Shown here one piece after another: positions 19,301 through 30,909 of a stretch of 64,000 nucleotides of DNA. Origin of the DNA: Haliotis asinina (Eukaryota; Mollusca; Gastropoda; Lepetellida; Haliotidae). Position 1 is the stretch's first letter. Every line of letters begins with the position of its first letter. A program made the translations under genes and the position numbers. The notes beneath the pieces were generated by a model, which saw only the letters and a program-made list of their open reading frames with translations, did no database searches and was not told the origin of the DNA. The stretch spans positions 60,497,673 through 60,561,672 of the forward strand of contig NC_090288.1 in NCBI RefSeq assembly GCF_037392515.1. The letters are read 5' to 3'.

Positions 19301-21552
19301 TGTGTTGCCTGTAATCTTTCGTCACTTCCGGTAAACCTTCGGACGTGGTTATGGTGCCTGTAAACCACGAATCATGATCAGGATAATACTGGGATTGAAC
19401 CAGAGAAGGGGTTCCACATGCATCTGAGGACCAACACCCTGCACAAAGAAGTTCGCCACTTGAGACCGCGGTGCAGACTCTCTAGTGTTAGGACGAGGAC
19501 TCAAGGCTGTTTCAACACACTGAACAACATACATATTAGAGATGACACAACTATGACCCAGCTTCCTACCGTGTCCTGCTGAATCCTGAATATTTTGATT
19601 CCATTCACGAGAGGTACTGTAATAGTTATCCAGGATGTGGAAGGCCGTCTATCATCCATGATGCAGTTATGTACTGCTTCAGCATGGTCATCACTTGTGT
19701 CAGTCTCCCTGTCTTTCTTTCTTTCCTTTCCTTTCTCCCTATCTCTGTCTTTCCTTTCTTCTTGACTCATCTATATTTTGTTTGTTTTTCCCCCATATTT
19801 TCAGTTTGTACTTTAACTCCTCCGCTGTCCACACTATATAGGTATGTCCATTGCCCTCTGGAGCGACTCCATGTTACTGGCTGAGCTCCAGTCTGCTGAC
19901 ACCAGCATATGTATCCTTTCCCGCAGACCCGCAAAAACAACGCTTGCTATTGTTGATTGCATCCGTGATTAGTAGGCTGTAGCCTTGATTAACAAAGATG
20001 GTATCGCCTGTGTTAAGAGTTTTGACAATGTAGCAACAGATCCTTTATTTCATCAATGTTTGTTTTAATCAATAATATTTCAATTTTTTAAAAAATATTC
20101 ATCTAGACGATCTGATAATGACAATATCTAACCTGAAACATAGCATACATATTGTATAGGTTTACTAAATCCTGTATCACGTGATGACTGTGACCAGGGT
20201 TGGGATGTTTAGGTTGTAAACTATGCTATTGAACATAGTAACGAACATTATACACCGACAATAAATTGTTTTGAAGCACTCATTCTCTTGTTTCAGCCGT
20301 CTAGGGCACAGTAATTTGCTGTGCAGGCTGACTAGAAACCTGTGAGGTTCGAACTGTTGCCGAATCTGTTGCCTTGACTATGGTTCTAAGTGTCTAAAGA
20401 TAAATGTCAATAATATAACCTGCATCAATTCGGGTTTTTTCCTACCCGTAAAGGTCCAGGTCTTCAGTAATTCTCCAGTCTTCAGAATAACTTATGATTG
20501 TCGTAAGAGGCGACAAACGGTGGTAAGGCTCGCAGACTTGATTGACACGTCATCGGTTCCCAGTTGCGCAGTTCAATGCTCATACTGTTGATCACTGGAT
20601 TGTCTAGTGTGCTTGGTCAAGGGTTTTACAAGCTGACTTAGTATTGGTGAAGGTCGTGTTTCCATCATAAAACGTCTAAACTCCCTTTCGTGGTCGTATT
20701 ACCGTATTACCGGTAAGACGAGACGACCATCTGAAGACTTCCTTGGAAATAAGTGAACTATGACGCCTTTCTGTGCAGTGTGTATTTAGCATTCATGATT
20801 AGGCAAATTGAGAGAGGGTCGTGAACAAGGTCGGTAATTACTCTTAAACTGAAACTAGCCCTTAGTCATACCAGTGGTTCCGACATTGAAAATCTCCATA
20901 CAATGTACAGGTCCAGAGTTCCATTGCTTCAATGTCTTCCCAGAGGTCTCCTCTATTCCCTACGCAGTATTGGAGGTTGGGTAGCCTAATGGTAAAAGCC
21001 TTCGCTCGTCACGCAGAAGATTCACCCACATGGGTACAATGTGTGAAGCTCATTTCGAGTGTCCCCCGCTGTGATGTTGCTGGACAATTGCCAAAAGCGG
21101 CGTAAAACTAAAATTGCTCACCCATTCAACCACTCAACCCAACAGAGTAAGTAAATCGTATAACTCTGGAACCACACACCTGATCCATCCATTCCTTACT
21201 CACGGCCTTACGAAACCCTTCTCACAGAGTGGTGTCCCTTTTTGCTGCCATGATCCTCTGATTCTGGGTCTTATAACAAGATGTCCACACTAGTTTCACT
21301 ATAAAAACTAACTTTTAAGACTACTTCCCTCCTACAAAAGGCGAGATATAACAGTCATAATTTTTTAAAATCTGAATACCAGCTTACCAATAGGTCCTGC
21401 TCAGATCCCCTGAAACCTCCCGCCTCCAGGACTTCACACACCTGGGGCAGCGTCAGGAGCTGCGCACCATGTCTGCAACGTTTGTCCAACTCCCGCTGAA
21501 ACACCCCAACCTGATTTCCGTACCACGAGTCAGCCACTTTGTTCTTTGACAT
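16296..21552 (-). CDS. EF-hand calcium-binding protein, unrecognised
   Basis: A small EF-hand protein of about 226-234 aa, probably a cytosolic Ca2+ sensor of calmodulin/troponin-C type; no specific orthologue recognised. Coding exons on the minus strand: 21552-21388 (start MSKNKVADSW), 18697-18603, 17923-17707, and a last one from 16499 or 16523 to the TAG at 16296. Phases join as 0, 2, 0. Exon 2 carries a degenerate loop (EVDRDGLVSRDT). Exon 3 holds a canonical loop DSNHNGRVSREE and then a half-hand without ligands. Exon 4 holds a canonical loop DADGSGYLTRDE and a final degenerate hand ending AYTYRK. So two of about five hands should bind Ca2+. The last acceptor is ambiguous (cctcag or cttgaag); both keep frame. 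Confidence 0.82.
16735..16890 (-). repeat. SINE-like dispersed repeat, copy in reverse orientation
   Basis: Degenerate copy of the abundant element also seen at 60152-60350 and 63749-64000: it contains gataatcgagtctggaca and gaccacccgatccc. It lies in the last intron of the EF-hand gene, about 120 bp from an opposite-facing copy. Confidence 0.75.
17005..17238 (+). repeat. SINE-like dispersed repeat, forward copy
   Basis: Nearly full copy: begins around 'ccatgcttgcaataaaagg', continues through cgactaacgggatcggga and ggtccagactcgattatt, and ends in gtgtaaaaccaaactcactc. With the 16735-16890 copy it forms a loose inverted pair. Confidence 0.8.
18003..18095 (-). repeat. SINE-like repeat fragment
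   Basis: A decayed fragment of the same element in reverse orientation, recognisable by 'ctgtaaataattgagtctgg' followed by a degenerate copy of the body. Lies in the second intron of the EF-hand gene (between exons 2 and 3). Confidence 0.5.
20450..20610 (+). repeat. SINE-like dispersed repeat, forward partial copy
   Basis: Carries 'gtcgtaagaggcgac', 'catcggttcccagttgcgca' and 'ctgttgatcactggattgtc' in order, matching the forward copy at the window's right end; the 3' tail is missing. Confidence 0.75.
20968..21140 (+). repeat. tRNA-headed SINE copy
   Basis: Starts with a tRNA-like head (gggtagcctaatggtaaaag, then cgctcgtcacgcagaag), followed by 'acatgggtacaatgtgtgaa', a cccccgctgtgatgttgctgg segment and the tail gcggcgtaaaactaaaattg. 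The tail is shared with the other dispersed family in this window. Confidence 0.75.
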
Positions 21553-24500
21553 TTTTCTTATTTTGACATTAGCAATATCAGATATATTTTGGAATTTCGA
21601 AAAATGTCACAATTCGTAAAGAGAATCAGTGTGACTGTGGAAGTGAACGTCCACCTAATATAATCATAAACGAAGGATGTCACCTGTCCCTTTTATTGGC
21701 ATCCTCTCCCACACCACCTGACCAGATAACACCTGCCATCTTAACTTTACAGTGTGATTTACGGGTGGAATGGTTAACTATACAACGTTCTCCACCCACA
21801 ATAAACCATCTCTCACACAGTTGTAATTTATCTGAAAATGACGCCTCGCATGCTTAGACTTCTACTTAAGAACTGCTGTTTACGAATGTGTATTTGTCCG
21901 GAATGTTTTTCTTATGATCTCTGCTAAGCACTGAAGAGGTTTTTTTTTTTGGGTAAGCATGTATGTTCAGTGACTCAATACTGAAAACGTACTTCATTGC
22001 ATTATGTAAACTTAAGGGGAAAGATTCAACATGATTATTGGATATCGTTAATGACACCAGGCGTTGGCGAAGGTGCTCTTAAAGAAAGTCACAATTATTG
22101 CTGAAAAAAAAACGTCACAGAAACAACAATCACAATAACCGATTTTATTAAATTCATGACATATGAACCACAAAAGAAATCTCGAAACAATTGCGCTTTC
22201 TTGAAACACACACTTTAATTCACTCTAATTAACACTCAAAACGGAGGATTGAGTTCAAACTTGACAATTATACTTAACACATTTTCGGGGATCACATTTA
22301 AAGTTCACACAACCAGAATCACCAAAAGTGGTGCCATTAAGATATCTCAAAATCGGTATTAATAGTGTGTGGTCTCTATGGGCATCGATGAAAGCGTTGT
22401 ATCGTCCGGAATGGAATGAAATAGCCGGTTGATGAAGCTCACAGGCAGTTGAGTCTATACTTTGTGAAATGCCTGATCAGCAGTGGTCGACCTTGGGTGG
22501 AGGTCATTCAGTCTGTTTTGAATCTCGTCCCAAATGTGATCTACTGGACTCAAATCAAGACTGAGTTCAGGCTATTGCAGGGTTTGGATGCCACGATGTA
22601 TTAGGGAGTCCGATGTTACTCTGACTGTGGACACGAGTGATGTCTGGCTGGAAGGTGTGATTTCTCTAACGTCCAAAATGTGGTACATCGCTTGGTTTAT
22701 GACTTGCTCACTATAACGAGCAGCTCTCAAGTCGTGTCCTCATCCAAGACAGAGATTCTGGAACACCACGGTGCCTGCTATCTGCTTCAGACCGTTTGTA
22801 CCACACACCATGATGCTTGGATCACCCAGCGAGTTTCTTTCAGCAGTACAATCATTGGAAAACAGTTCCCATGCCTTCACCATTCTCTCACTCTGCCATC
22901 GACTGTCGAATCACGACATCGTCTTTCATGTGACAAAAGCACAGTTCTCCATTTCGGTGCTGATTTGCCCGTTGCAACCTGTTTGGGCGGTGATGAGCGG
23001 TGATGAGCGGTGAGGATAGGACTGCGATATGGTCTGTGGCAACAGCGCAACGTCTTCCGCGTCTTCCGCGTCTTCCGCGCAAACGTCGACATACTGTAAC
23101 CGTACTGATGGGTCTGTTGTGATTCCCAGCGGTCTGACGTGCTCTTTCCGTCGTTCGAGGGAAAAGACCCTGCAGATGGTAACGCACAATCTGTCGGTCT
23201 TGACATTGTCGCCCACTGCTTGGGCAGTTTTGAATTCTGTAAGTGACCTGATACCCCTCCTGCAGTCGGTAGATTGTCCCAACATGAACATTATAATGAT
23301 TGGAAGCCTGGCCAACTTACAATCGCCCAAGAACTTGGTTCCTCTGGTCTCTCGTAATTCGTGCTATACCAATTGTGTCAAAAGAAAAGAGATTTTAGGC
23401 GAGTTTGGGACTCGCTTTTATTGGTAGGGTTGTCACTACATGCACGTGCATTCTTATTTTCACGAATGTCATACGGAACCTTTCATTACCACATCTGCCT
23501 TTTAAGGTGAGTTTGGTTCATACGCTTTTTCATCACAGAATACACTGATTTTGCTTATAATTATCAATCTGGATTGACAAAACCATACAAGCTTAATAAC
23601 ACCATTTTGTAAGAACTAAAGTTTGCATTTGGTTGTGAAAAGCGACGTTTCTTTTGTGGTTCAATATATTTCCAAACATGTTTGTTGCTCGTAATAACAT
23701 CCAGCATAGAAAACCAATTGTGGTCTTATTTGAAGATATTTGAAAGATCACTCTATTGACAAAATATCTTTGCTCTAAAATTCCCTCTGGATCAGAAGCC
23801 AAGTCTCATGTCTTCTGATTCTGTTTCAGAAGATACCCAGAAACTACCATATTCACAAAGCATAATCAAGGTAATATAATAAGTAACTGATATAATTCAG
23901 AAAGAGTTAAACAACATTGTTGGTAATTTTACAACTTTTATTCAGAGTTCCAGATACTTTTTCAAGCAGTTGGGTATTTACTCCCATTTCCGTTTATGTA
24001 TGAGTAATTGCATTTTTTGAGGAGTAACTCTTATTAATTTTGTATACTCCCACCATTTAAGAGAATTGTGTACTTTTACACAGAATTTCTTATCCTTATT
24101 GGGTACCTAACTCTTCTAAATCTATAAATATAAATGCATCTCAACAGACAAAACGTTTTTAGTAATTGTCGCATTGCCAAACATTTGACAGCCATTTCTA
24201 AATACTCAACATGGAAGTCATGTGACTTCCTGGACAGTGGCTACGACTACAATAGTACATGTATGTATAGGCATCGCCTACCATTAGCTAATGCTGTTGT
24301 GAGTTTGGGCTTCATGACGAATCATATGCAAACCAATTCAGGTAATTGAGTAATGTACGCAAGATATTGTAGACCTATTGTGTTTTTAGTGTTTCTTGTG
24401 CTTTTTTGTACCCCCAGATTTCTAATTAATTTAGTAAATGTGATTGTTATTGAGTAAAATAAGTAAATACGCGTCTTATCTGGAGCCCTGAATTATTGTT

Positions 24501-25320
24501 GTGACTTTTTTCCGTGACTATTTCCCGTGACTGTTTATCTAGTAACTTTCTTTTCTACATTCCTGTCGAAAAGGACAAGCATCATCTATTACCAGAATTC
24601 TTCCTTCCTGGTCTAGAAATACTTTCCCAGATGTTGCTTACATTATCTAGCAGCATATTAAGTTAGAAGTAATGGCAACCACTCAGAATCGTTGGGTTGT
24701 TAAAGTGGTCTGACACAAGGAAGTATTAGTTTTTTATTATATTCTCGTTATATATTGATCAATTAGCAAAAAATATTGAATCATCAGATTGTTTCAGTGA
24801 TCAGGTGTTCCCCGATATCATAAAATTTTATCCATTAGGCATTGCTGATGATCATGACATTCTTATCCTGATATAATAAAAGAAACGGTTAAACCCTCCG
24901 TCAAAATAGCATTAGGCTTTACTTCTACTTCTGACTTCTTCTGGTGGCGATATACAAAAAGAATAGTAAAATGTTGGTTAAAAGAAATGAAAATGCCTGA
25001 GTACAGATATGTTAAAAAGTCTTATAATAGCCCGCGGATTTATGGCAACTCTGGTAGTGTAATTTGGGTATCTGCGGTAAGAATTATTTTGTGTTGTGTA
25101 TAGTTGAATAGAGTTTAAAGTGTAGAATTTTGTTTGGACAGAGTGGTATGCCGGTTTAGAAACTTCTTCAAAATGAACCATTTTGTGTGTTTTTTACGAC
25201 GAGTGCTTCTCTACGCGCAATGTATTCAAAAAGTAGAACTAGTCAAAAAAGACATTTGGTCCAATCAGATTACGCGCTGACTTCAGACCGAATCAGTCAT
25301 CGCAGACATACACTTCCGAC
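21553..25320. other. Intergenic region between EF-hand gene and NDUFA5
   Basis: The two genes are divergent (minus and plus), so both promoters should lie here. Content: a Tc1-like relic at about 22.19-23.43 kb and otherwise AT-rich sequence without recognisable genes. No clear TATA box or other promoter element can be assigned by eye. Confidence 0.5.
22190..23430 (-). mobile_element. Decayed Tc1-like DNA transposon
   Basis: A relic of a cut-and-paste Tc1/mariner-superfamily element with its transposase on the minus strand. Recognisable pieces lie in different frames: a helix-turn-helix-like N-terminal part around 23100-23330, then a C-terminal catalytic-region piece around 22470-22570 reading DLSPVDHIWDEIQNRLNDL, the typical 'SP(I/V)EH.WD..' block of Tc1 transposases. 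Several frameshifts and stops break the frame, so it is inactive. Small internal expansions are visible: a 9-bp unit cgtcttccg three times near 23047-23076 and a gatgagcggt doublet near 22991. I could not define terminal inverted repeats with confidence, so ends are approximate. Confidence 0.75.
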
Positions 25321-28300
25321 ATGGCTGGAGTTACGAAGCTGGTGAGGAAACAATCCCCAGACTACTGCACACTACTCAACAAATACAACACGCTGTGTCA
25401 AAATGTTTTGCTAACTTATTGGAGGGTGTCTAGCCTAGGTTTACCTGCTGAACTGATTAGCATTCAGCGAGATAACTGAGGGGTACGAAATGTCCTTGAC
25501 GGTGTCAGTAATGACTGCCTTAGACTCGATGAGTGAACAGAAGGCTAAATTCAGTGGCAAAATTATCATTTAGCAGTCATGTTAGGTTTTGATCTAGTCT
25601 AGACAGAATCGGTAAGGAATGATATTGGTTCAGTGACATGGCGCACATAAACCCATGCTCTAAATATAAAACTTCTAGATCAGATTGTGAGCTAAGTGTA
25701 TTTGGCAATATCTTCCACCAGAACAGTAGCAGGCATCTTTTGCACAACACACTCACATGCACATGGAGTTTTTCTAACATTGATTTTGAACATGTCCGTA
25801 TATGCCAGTATTCATACAGCATGACTACTTACATAAAACATAGTTTCTCTCTTGTTCACATTATGTACGTCAGTCGTCTATAACAAGCACCATCTTGTGC
25901 TCTTTAAAGGGGCACTGATGCGGAGCGAATAATGTTTCTCGCCAACGGTCTAATTACGAAACCAAACCGCAAATTGGTCAGCGCCCGCTCCTTCGACCGT
26001 GACGGACAAAGGAACTGGGCTCCTGTCCATATTAGCAGAATGTCTTCACCTAAACAGTCAGGAGGCCGGATGCCCATCATATGCCATTTGTTTAAAAATA
26101 TCCATGGTATTCCTTGTCTGATCGTAACCAAATATCCCAGCAGTGTAGTTCTTTTCAGATGCTTGGATGGTATAGTTACTGATCCAATTTGATCCTATTT
26201 CTGTGTTTTTAACCTTGATATTTAATCATGTTACATGAAAATATGATGTCTACAGGCACGTAGCAAGCCATTTGTTTCAGTACGGAAGATTGCAAAGCTT
26301 TATATTTAGGTAGTTTTGAGTGTTGGTTCAGCTGTGATAGCAAATATCATACGTAAATTTTGGTAGCTATGGTAGCTACAATGGTTTATTATTTATGATA
26401 TTAAAACCGACAGTTGATTTATTTGAATTCGTAAACAAAAAACGATGACTCTGCCTTTGGTAGAGAAATCTGAAAATTTTCTTACGTAAAAAACCCCTTA
26501 TTTCACCTATTTACCCAAGTACACAGCAAATGCCTGTGTGTATTCCTTATGTAACGAAATTCCGTTGGTATCCTCAAAACAGTTTCGGGCCATAAGTGTT
26601 TTCAGGCTGCATGCGACACAGAGATTACATCTTCCTTGCTGTAACTCGCGTTTGATGGTGTAAACCTACACGTGTTATTTGTCATCATTCTCTGGATGGT
26701 CAATTAATGAATTTATAACAGGTATAATTAGTAGTAACACCACTTCGGTTACTCAACAAAGGTTCCCATTTGGCATTTCTCCTGTCTGGAGTAAATACTC
26801 AACATTATAAATTAAGGTCTGTAATGGCAAATGTATTGTATGTTATGTAATATGTGCATGTAAGTGATGCATGAGGGTTTATCAGCTGAGTTACAAAAAC
26901 AAACATCGATCAAAGGATTAACTGATAACACACTGATTGATTAATTACTTTTATCTTCTAGCGGATTTGTCAAAAGGCAGTGTGTGTAGATGACTACACC
27001 CTGCCGTAAAGTGTGAGTGCAAAAACAACATCCTCCCTTCAAAGAATTAACCACCCTTGCGTTGATTGATTGATTGCTCATTATTGGTTAACTAACTTAC
27101 TTAGAATATTGGACATCATACAATTATGTGTGTGAAATAGGATCCACATTGGCAATCTATACAATGTATAAATGTTGCTGTTATGTTAGAAATTTACTAT
27201 GAATATAAGCAGATTGCGTGTTCTTTTATTAATTTTCAAAATCATACAAATATGACAATAAACTAATTAGGGTTATGAGACAAAATATAGAGACGTACAT
27301 TGGCTTCGTTATTTTTCCGTCCTAATAGTTTTTTACCATTTCTACCATTGGCAGATGATTAACCTTCAAAGTGTTTCATTTGTTTTCATAATACATTTGT
27401 AATGAAGTAAAAATGACTTCACCTAAGTTGATCTGTCTATAATGAAACTATCAATTGCGCTTACGGACTGCGCAGCAGAGGTCACGAACCAGTCACGAAT
27501 TCTGGGATATCATCCAGGTACTCACGGGAGAAAAACAATAACAAAAGTTTACACCAGTCCACGGAAACTGCTCTGCATCAGTGCCCCTTTAACTTGTAGT
27601 AGAATATGAAGTGACATTCCAACAGTCTGTTTTACAAGATGGATGATATGTTATGCCCAGAGACCTGTTTTGTCACCTGTCTATGAATTTCTTACATAAA
27701 GTAACTGTACTTCACAGCCTTTTCAATCATATATCCAGAATTTGCAAAAGCAACTTTATGATCAGTCAGTATTCAGCCTAGCTGATCTGTCCAATCTAAC
27801 AACTATCATCAATAATATTTCAGTTAGTTTTACGTAATTATTTTATGTTGCAGACGACCGGACTGACAGGCCTGGCAGTAGCCAGACATCCACACCAGGT
27901 GAGTTACAAAGATATATTACCTGATGGACTTTTTATTGAATTTGCATCGTAAACGTAGACTGACGTGTGAAAGTCCAAGGTTATTTGTTTATAATTGGTC
28001 AGAAACATGTTAATGTGTACACAAACCTACCAAACAATTAAGAGAAAATATGTACTCTCGTTAGTGTAACTAGGTAACAGCTTTATAAGCAGTTCAGTAA
28101 ACTGGAGACTTTGGCAGTCTGGCATGTTTATGAAAAATGCATCGTCATGTTGTAAGTCAGGCAAGATTTTTTTACATTGTTATCATGGTTGTAGCTCCAT
28201 TTTATACTATGCACATCCTGTAGGCAACATGCCACCAAAGTTTCATTGCACTCCATCTTGTTAATCTCTAACCTGGTACTGAATTTCTGTTGCTTGTGAG

Positions 28301-30909
28301 CTTGAAGTTGAACCATTTATAGAGACTTCATTAACTACAGGATAGGTTTGCATTCATCCTTGTTGACCAGTTGCCCTTCAGTATACATTGTATTTCAGTC
28401 TAAGCAGACTGATCCTCAGTGCTTTTCGTTACACTCCACTACTGAGTCTAACGAAACCTTATGGGAGGTTGTGTCAGGTAACCTTTGAGATTGACCAATT
28501 AGAACACAGCTTACCAAATCGCGAAAGTGGACATTCACACATACCTTTTGAACTTTTTATCTCGAAAAGGTTCGTACCCGAACGATTCCGAATGCTATTT
28601 AGCATACACTCGCTTCCAGGTGATGCACACAGTGCGCATTACAACCATGACAATGGTGAGTAAACAGTCGCTGAAAATAGTGTTTTTGACAACATTCAAG
28701 GTTGTCATCTTGCGGAAATACTGGCTAATGGTAACCATGTCAACAGAAACCCCGAATTGTATATACTGCTGGCCAAATAAGTGAATAATTGTGTTATATA
28801 CGTTTTTTTTATTGTGGAGAGATCTGTGTCGGTAACCTGAATATTTTGAAAGTCCCTCTGATCCCTAAATAGTAGCCATTGTTTGACTGGTTAAATCTAT
28901 TTAACCGTCTCGTGTTTGATTGGATAGTTATAAGTCGCTCAAAAGTTACCTGACGCGACCTTCTACTAGGTTTTGTTAGACTCAGTGGTGGAGCGTAACG
29001 AAATACTAAGTTTACTTAGACTGCATTGTATTTTAGATAATCTATTTTACTTAACTGGACTGAGTGTCTAGCTGAAACAGATATTTTCTTAGTTTTATTA
29101 AGGTGGGAGTTTAGTTTTGAGTATAACAATACTAACGTTCACTGCGTAGTTACAGAGTTGTGAGAAGTTGTTACCCCATGAAACATGAAATTTTGAATTC
29201 ATTGTTAATGTATTTAGTATCATGTCGTTTTAAACTGAATTTAAATGTTTGGTAGCAAGCAGTGAAGGGTACGTATCAGTGAAATGAAGATAAGATGCAA
29301 GCAAGGATTTGGAAAAGTAAGATGTGATGAACTTTGTTGCAGTCATTGAAAGTGTTGTATGAAAAGACACTGAGGACTTTACAGAAGATGCCCCCAAATG
29401 CTGGCTACCGTAAATATACAGAACAGATTGTCAACGACAGGATGCATATTGTGCAGACTGTAAGTAATGATACGTGATTTGCCAGATATGTTTTGGATAT
29501 TATGTGGAGATGGGACATTCATATGATTTTGTGCAATAATTTTCTTAGTATGAAAGTCAAATAAATAAGCCTCTGACCCATGTTGATCATACTCAGTGGC
29601 TCCAGTAGTGTGGGAATTCCAGTTTAGAATAGGTCTCCAATATCCTATGCATGTCATGTGAACAGACACCTACATGAAGGGTGACATTTGTCATACTCCA
29701 GTGGCATGTCATGTAAACTAGGCACCTACGAGGAGGGTGACATTTGCCATATTCCAGTGGCATGATATGTAAACTAGGCACTTACATGGAGGGTGACATT
29801 TGCCATAGTCAAATGGCATGTCTTGTAAACTAGGCACCTACATGGAGGGTGACATGTTACTCATGTTCAGGGATCATTTACAGGCCATCATTATTTGGCT
29901 GGACGTTTGTTCTGCTTGGTGTTAAACAACAAGCTGAAGTTATTGTCTAGTTAGGTCTTAAATTTTATTTATGAGAGTTTCTCAACTGCAATTTGGTTAT
30001 GTTGATGAGGTCTAAAGATCACTTTGGTGAGTGTTTGTTGACTGCACTTTGTTGATATTGATGAAACATTCATTGCAGGAGACTGATGTTGCCAAGCTGG
30101 AGCAAAAGATAAATGGTGGACAAGTAGAAGAGCTTATTTTACAGGTATTGGTTCTTGCAGAGTAATGTTGTATATTATATATATATAGCCAAGGTGATGG
30201 ATCTCACTCTACATGAATACTAGTGGTTGCTAAAGGGGTGTGCATCACTCCATGGCAAATTTGTAAGATGTGCAGTTATCTAATGCAACTGGAAGTTAAT
30301 TATCAGCAGATTTGTGTCTGCACAGAGAGCAGAATTGTGGTGTTTCAATATCAAACCACATCATACTGAAGGACATTAACATATTGTAATTATGATTGCC
30401 CTAACTTGAACCTGGCTCTAAAAGGATAATACAAGCACTGTTGAATCTGTGGTCATATACTGTATTTAAGTGGAGCATTCTTGTCAAACTAGCATGATAT
30501 CTCTGGGCTTGCACAGGACATTCTGCAAAAGTTTGGATTATTGGATTGTTACAAGCAACAGTGCATTATACATTAGAGAATATAGAATGTGATCTGGATT
30601 TGTTAGCTGGAGACTGTGAAGTATTGGGATGAAGGCAATTCTAATATATTCTACCTACATCTGCTATATGAAGGTGACCAGAACATAATATCATGGTATA
30701 TTGTATTTATTTCAATTGGTTACTTTCTGAATATACGAAATGACAAACAGCTTTGGTGTTCAAGGTGCAAGGATATCATTGTTTATGTGTTTTGTGTCTG
30801 TTTTCAGGCAGAGAGAGAACTCATGTTATCAAGAAAGATGCTACAGTGGAAAGCATGGGAGCCTTTGGTTGGGGAAGCACCAAAGAATCAGTGGCAGTGG
30901 CCCTTGTAA
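25321..30909 (+). CDS. NDUFA5: NADH dehydrogenase 1 alpha subcomplex subunit 5 (complex I B13)
   Basis: Accessory subunit of mitochondrial respiratory complex I, in the matrix arm. Complete in five exons: 25321-25341 (MAGVTKL), 27854-27898 ([15 protein letters not shown]), 29343-29459, 30079-30144 and 30808-30909 (TAA). All junctions are phase 0 with GT-AG borders. The joined protein is 116 aa, the same length as human NDUFA5, and carries family landmarks: TTGLTGLAV near the N-terminus, [14 protein letters not shown] in the middle, [14 protein letters not shown], and the C-terminal WKAWEPL...NQWQWPL. The start ATG sits in a good context (cgacATGG). A polyadenylation hexamer follows at about 31122. 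The start lies in intergenic DNA with the divergent EF-hand gene upstream. No defects seen. Confidence 0.96.
25904..27592. mobile_element. TTAA-flanked DNA element in NDUFA5 intron 1 (piggyBac-like ends)
   Basis: The element spans 25908-27588 (1,681 bp) between duplicated TTAA target sites (25904-25907 and 27589-27592). Its ends are inverted repeats: left aggggcactgatgcggagc, right (reverse complement) aggggcactgatgcagagc, 18 of 19 matching. TTAA duplication is the hallmark of piggyBac-type transposons. No transposase frame of that family is visible inside, so it is probably non-autonomous. It lies wholly in the intron and does not touch an exon. Confidence 0.75.
28386..29033. mobile_element. 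Long-TIR Mutator-like non-autonomous element in NDUFA5 intron 2
   Basis: The element spans 28396-29023 (628 bp) and is flanked by a perfect 10-bp direct repeat cattgtattt (28386-28395 and 29024-29033). The first and last ~110 bp are inverted repeats: both begin cagtctaag and share cgttac-ctccac-actgagtctaac and gcgtcaggtaac/gtgtcaggtaac blocks. A 9-10-bp target duplication with long inverted repeats is typical of Mutator-like elements. No transposase frame inside. Confidence 0.72.
29641..29870. repeat. 56-bp tandem repeat in NDUFA5 intron 3
   Basis: Four copies in exact 56-bp register: the anchor gggtgacat falls at 29679, 29735, 29791 and 29847. Each unit includes 'aaactaggcacctacatgga' or a close variant and 'ccagtggcatgtcatgt'. 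Lies between exons 3 and 4. Confidence 0.85.

Larger units (their letters stand above)
18698..21387 (-). other. EF-hand gene, first intron
   Basis: A 2.7-kb intron separating the start exon from exon 2. It contains two SINE-like copies (20450-20610 and 20968-21140) and a pyrimidine-rich CTTT/CCTTT run near 19700-19765. The lysine/arginine-rich minus-strand frame over that run is low-complexity and not counted as a gene. Confidence 0.5.

Noticed and set aside
19501-19770. Lys/Arg/Glu-rich minus-strand frame
   Set aside because: It is driven by a pyrimidine-rich simple-sequence run and shows no splice or similarity support for being an EF-hand gene exon.
22680-23427. Plus-strand open frames of 107 and 132 aa
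   Set aside because: The region reads as a decayed Tc1-like transposase on the opposite strand; these frames are its shadows.
25932-26192. 86-aa plus-strand frame inside the TTAA element as a transposase
   Set aside because: No catalytic Asp pattern or similarity to piggyBac transposases; too short, and overlapped by an equally open antisense frame.
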